A program made the position numbers and the translations under genes. Shown one piece after another: positions 59,731 through 64,000 of a stretch of DNA of 64,000 nt (position 1 is the stretch's first letter; each line of letters starts with the position of its first letter). The DNA is from Chamaea fasciata. Lineage: Eukaryota > Chordata > Aves > Passeriformes > Sylviidae. The stretch spans positions 15,019,156 to 15,083,155 of the forward strand of contig JARCOQ010000002.1 of the NCBI GenBank assembly GCA_029207755.1, given 5' to 3'. Under the pieces are notes generated by a model. The model made no database searches, was not told the DNA's origin, and was given only the letters and a program-made list of their open reading frames with translations.

Positions 59731-60889
59731 GGAACGGAACAAGGATATAACCCATAAATCAGAAAGACAGATTGAACAGTCTCGACAGTTTTGGTCACTT
59801 TACACCACAGATGCTGTTGGCTCAAATCCTAATTGAATCCTCCCTCACTTCTGCCTTGGTCTTTGATGGATCTGTCTGGGAGCTCTCGTTAACCACTGAA
59901 CAACTTCAGTCACTGCCTCATCAAAAATAAATAGCCCATAAATAAGGTGCTTTGCAGCATTAACCCCTTCTCATGCTGCCAGTGCTGCTGGTAAGTAAAG
60001 CATCTCCAGTGTGAACTTTACACATCTCCTTATCCCTGGGCAGTGCTGTTCCCTGAAAAATCAGCAAATGCCCTCAAAGCTGTGAGGCCTGGGGCCTAAA
60101 AAGGGTGAAATCCAGTCTGAAACACTCTCCCAAGCACTTTCTTCACCTTTGTTTTTCAGTACTGCTGCTTCTCTAGTGGATATGTACTCCCTGGACCAGT
60201 ACTATTACCGAGCTCCTGGATGAACAGAAAACTTTACCCCCTTGCTTCTGTCTGCCTCCATTGCATTAATTTCTGAGTTTGAAATACTACTTTTCTTTCA
60301 TTGCTCTAATTTCTGGTCTCCTGTGTTGCTCTTATTTCAGCCTTGGCTTTTTTTGCTTGGGGGATAGCCTCCTCTTCCTCAGCCTTATATATTTACACCA
60401 CTGCTGACACAAACCACAGCCAGGGTGGGAAGAATGTGCTACGTATACCACAGATAAAAGCAGTCATGCAAAATTCAGCAGCACTGAATTGAGCTTGCTG
60501 GTGGGAGGATAATTCCTACTATCACAGGTATTACAGGTATACCTCAGGATAAGATCAAGCTGACCCGGTCACAAAATTAAGGAAACTCCCAGCTGCAAGG
60601 ACTTTGTAATCTAAAAGGAAAACCAAGGCAGGGAATAATTTATAATACACGGGATAAGCAGTGCAGTTAGTAACTTGACTATTTTTGAGAGTAGAAAGAA
60701 CCTGATGAAAACACAATATGTAGGGACAGAAAAGGTAATGGAACAAAAAGTGGAAGGAAGCAGATGTCTGAGGATAGCAGATGACACCAAGAGGGAGGGG
60801 CAGGAAATATTAGGAATGGAGAAATTAGTAATTTTTCTTAATAACCTGTAAATATTTCAGCTTGTGGCAAAATGAAAATTTTAAGCTGA
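59731..60889. other. Unclassified sequence
   Basis: No repeat family, RNA gene or exon recognised. Confidence 0.35.
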
Positions 60890-61458
60890 TAAGGAGGTGA
60901 TGCTGGCCTGTATCCCCACAGAAGAGGGGGAAGACTCTGCCCTGTTCAAGAGCTCCCAACCTGCAGTGCTACCACCAGGTCTGGGGTCCAACATTAGAAG
61001 GACATAGAGCTGCTGGAGCAAGTCCAGAGGAGGCCATGGAAATGCTCCAAGGAAGGGAGCACCTCTAATATGGAGACAGGCTGAGAGAACTGGGAGTGTT
61101 CAGACTGGACAAGAGAAGGCTCTGGGGAGACCTTAGAGCCCCTCCCAGTGTCTAAAGGGACTGAGAGAGCCAGAGAGGGACTTTGGACAAAGGACTGGAG
61201 TGACAGGACAAAGGTGAATGGCTTCCTACTGCCAGAGGGAAGGGTTAGAAGGGATGTTGGGAAGAAATTCTTGGCTGTGAGGGTGGTGAGACCCTGGCAC
61301 AGCCATGGCTACCCCATGCCTGGAAGTGTTCAAGGCCAGGTTGGACAGGGCTTGGAGCAACCTGGTCTAGTGGAATATGTCCCTGTTCACGGCAGGGGGG
61401 CGGAATGAGATGGTCTTTAAGGTCTCTTCCAACCCAAACCATTCTATGATTGTATGGT
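60890..61458 (+). mobile_element. CR1 LINE 3' fragment (about 570 bp)
   Basis: Plus-strand CR1 in order: 'ctgctggagcaagtccagag', 'gagaactgggagtgttcaga', 'gaagaaattcttggctgtga', 'ggcttggagcaacctggtct', 'tctttaaggtctcttccaac', ending 'attctatgattgtatgg'. Confidence 0.95.
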
Positions 61459-62223
61459 AAGTCAGAACATTGCAGTACTATGTGAAATGAAATTAGAATT
61501 TTAGCTTTTTTTTTGTTTGTCTGAAATATTGTATCCAGTCTGGTGGAAAAACATGTCACTATTTAGACAAATGTTACACAAATGTTTTCTTCTGCCTTGA
61601 TTTAAGTCACCATTTAAATCAACTCTACTGCTTCAAAACCTACCTCTGGGAAATTTCATCTTCTTATTTTAGACACTGGTGGCTGGTGGCTACTTGTTCC
61701 TGTTCTCACCTTCAGGGAACTGAAGAGGCAGACAAAATAACTATCTTTTGGTGCGTATTTGGGTTGGATTTTCTGCCTCTCTAAGCGACTCCTAGAAATC
61801 AGATACTGATGGAAGAACAAGCCTCTTTTTCTCAAGTTTTCCACCATGGATATCTGGGTTACTACCTATAATGGTGTATAGATAAGATCTTTGGCTAACT
61901 GGACACCAACAGCTCCAGGGAGCTAGAGCAAAACCTCCTGCAGGCAACCAACATCTGGCACTCGACCTTTGGACTGGTCTCCTCTCTAATTTGTGCAGTC
62001 ATAGCAATTATACACAAGAACAGTTAATCACTTAATCATGTGTAACAAGGATCCTTGAGCTGCTGCGTGAGGCACACAGTGCAATTATTCATAGGCATGT
62101 AATCTCCATCCCTTTGTAGTAAATATTTAGTTAGCTACTCTTAGTTACTCTTGTCAGAGTAACTCCTCACAGGAGGGCTTATCTGTTCTGCCTGTCAGCT
62201 GGTAGGATAGCTCAGGGCATCTT

Positions 62224-62242
62224 CCCCCCCCCCCCCCCCCCC
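62224..62242 (+). repeat. Poly(C) run of 19
   Basis: An uninterrupted run of C preceded by 'catctt' and followed by 'atgaattt'. Its length is prone to sequencing error. Confidence 0.9.
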
Positions 62243-62999
62243 ATGAATTTGCTGTTTGGTGAGATAACTCAAGCTGGACATCTGTCTGGTCATGAGTTAT
62301 TTCTTGCGCCGTTGAGGTGGCATTCCTAGCTGACAATAAACATCTTGCTCTGAGAGTGAGATTGAAGGAAGATAAGCTCGAATTTCTGATTGAAAGACAC
62401 TTCACTTTACATGCTGTAAAAGCTACACAAAACTTTCACAAAGCAGAAGTCTTCTGCACATTTCCTGGAAATGTGTGGGGCTTTTTCCTGAAGCCAGGAC
62501 TACACGTTGTAGTTACTCTTCCAGAGGCTGAGTGACAGGACTCTGTGTGATTGACTCATCAATTGGTGTAAATTACATTGATTCCTAATCTATACAGTTT
62601 CTTTGCTAGCTATAATATAGGCATGTTTATAGTTGTGCAGTTTTATGGAAATCTACTAGTAGTTCATTGTTTTAACCTGTGTAGTAAGTAACTCTGTTTA
62701 AGGCCTTTTGTCTGTTAATCTTCTGTCTATTCAATCAATAACTCATTTTATAATATATCTGATTGGCCATTCCTGAGAACTGGCAAGCCAGAGCTTTTTA
62801 GGTGCAGGTTGTCTGAGTAAAGTATCTGCCAAAAATCTGAACCTAAGGCAGAGCTGGTCTAAGTGCTCTCGCTTGATCTATAACATGCTGTAGAAACATA
62901 GTTGTGACAAATATTCCTCTGAATTTTATCCCTTTAACAAGGAGGTTCTTCCCAGTCTTCCTGCTACCAAAGAGAATTTTCCCACAATGTGAACATTAG

Positions 63000-63055
63000 G
63001 AGGAGGAGGAGGAGAATGATGATGAGGACAAGGAGGATGAGAAGGTGAAGGAGGT
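63000..63055 (+). repeat. Purine-rich simple repeat
   Basis: 'aggaggaggaggaggagaat' followed by 'gatgatgagg' and further GA-rich units. An imperfect trinucleotide tract. Confidence 0.85.
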
Positions 63056-63457
63056 ATATCATGGATTGGCATTTTCACTTTGAAATACGTGAATGACTTC
63101 TCCAACCCCAAGGCAATTTGCTTGTGAACTAGACACAGCAAACCAAACCCTCTAGGTATGTAGGACTATGGGGCTGCCATGCTCTGTGGAGTTCTCCCCA
63201 CCTCCACGGAAGTACCTCCTTTGCATAACTAATTTGTGAAGGAAGAGCAGCCTTTTGCCTAAAGTTACCACTTTAGGAAAGTAAACCTAATCTCAGCTCT
63301 AAGTGTTAGAACACTTCAGCCTAAACCTAGAAATATTTATTGGAGTGTGCTGAGCCACTGCCTTGCTGAAATTGCAGTCTGGGGATTCCATGCCATCTGC
63401 AGAGGATAGGCTGTAGAACTGGATTGCATCTCCCATCATGGTGCCGCATGAATCCGG

Positions 63458-63520
63458 TAGGAATCATAAAGATTGGAAAAGACGTCCAAGATCACCAAGT
63501 CCAATCTTAGGAACACACGG
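63458..63520 (-). mobile_element. CR1 LINE 3' end remnant
   Basis: 'aatcataaagattggaaaag' and 'acgtccaagatcaccaagtc' match the 3' end of the CR1 subfamily also seen at 32,428. Confidence 0.75.
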
Positions 63521-63689
63521 AACCTCACCCAGAAAACATGAACATACAGAACAACCATGAGTTGACTAAATTTTTCCTACCTTTCCAATTGTGAACAACC
63601 TCGCAATTTTTCAGTAAAACATTTTTTAGAAAATAAGCTGAGAAGACATACTAATTTGCAAGTTTTGATGTCTTGTCCAGCATTTGGTA

Positions 63690-64000
63690 AGGACTCTAGA
63701 ACACATCCCCTAAGAAGAAAGGCTGAGAAAGTTGGTGCTGTTCAGCCTAGAAAATAGAAGGTTGCCTGGACACCTCAAAACATTTTCCAGTATCTGAAGG
63801 GGCCTACAAAGAAGACAGAGAGGAACTCTGCTTCCGGAAATGTAGTGATAGGACAAGGGTTCAGACTGAAAGAAGGAAAATTAGGGTTAGATATCAGGAA
63901 GAAGTTCCTCCCTGTGAGGGTGGTGAGACCCTGGCACACATCGCCCAGAGAAGCTGTGGCTGCCTCATTCCTGTAATTTTTTAAGGCCAGGTTAGATGGG
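63690..64000 (+). mobile_element. CR1 LINE fragment, runs off the window
   Basis: 'gtgctgttcagcctagaaaa', 'gtatctgaaggggcctacaa', 'gaagttcctccctgtgaggg' and 'cccagagaagctgtggctgc' show a plus-strand CR1 continuing past the last base. Confidence 0.9.

Larger units (their letters stand above)
61459..63455. other. Unclassified sequence with simple repeats
   Basis: No gene recognised. It contains a homopolymer C run of 19 (62,224-62,242) and an aggagg-type purine tract (63,000-63,055). The region 62,140-62,900 has LTR-like fragments ('gctgacaataaacatcttgc') that I could not assign. Confidence 0.35.

Noticed and set aside
13881..64000. Usual vertebrate neighbours of GH (CD79B, SCN4A) within the window
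   Set aside because: No exon with similarity to these genes could be seen. Their absence may only mean they lie outside the window or that this is a relocated GH copy.

Overview
The window looks like nuclear DNA from a bird, probably a songbird. It contains a five-exon growth hormone gene with avian sequence, many CR1 LINE fragments (the main avian LINE) and several solo LTRs of avian ERVL-like and ERVK-like type. There is no bacterial-style gene packing, and most open reading frames here are incidental. Layout: (1) bases 1 to about 13,880 are a tandem satellite of about 94 monomers of about 148 bp. It is open at the left edge of the window, contains multi-monomer duplications, and becomes more diverged toward its right edge. 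(2) 13.9-27.5 kb is mostly unclassified sequence with CR1 pieces and solo LTRs, including one LTR that carries two younger LTRs. (3) 27.5-33.5 kb is a complete growth hormone gene on the plus strand: TATA box, five exons with a 217-codon open frame, and a poly(A) signal. Its last intron is enlarged by CR1 and LTR insertions. (4) 33.5-36.1 kb holds a G-rich minisatellite, a CR1 piece and a second copy of the 0.95-kb LTR, this one with a single nested insertion. (5) 37.2-42.5 kb holds the broken exons of a leucine-rich-repeat gene that I match to the LRRC37 family. (6) 42.5-64 kb is a repeat graveyard: a 2.6-kb CR1 with endonuclease and reverse transcriptase remnants, an inverted pair of ERVL-like elements whose flanking CR1 has been split and flipped, a typical ERVL LTR, an ERVK-like LTR, a CpG-rich LTR-like block and more CR1 fragments.
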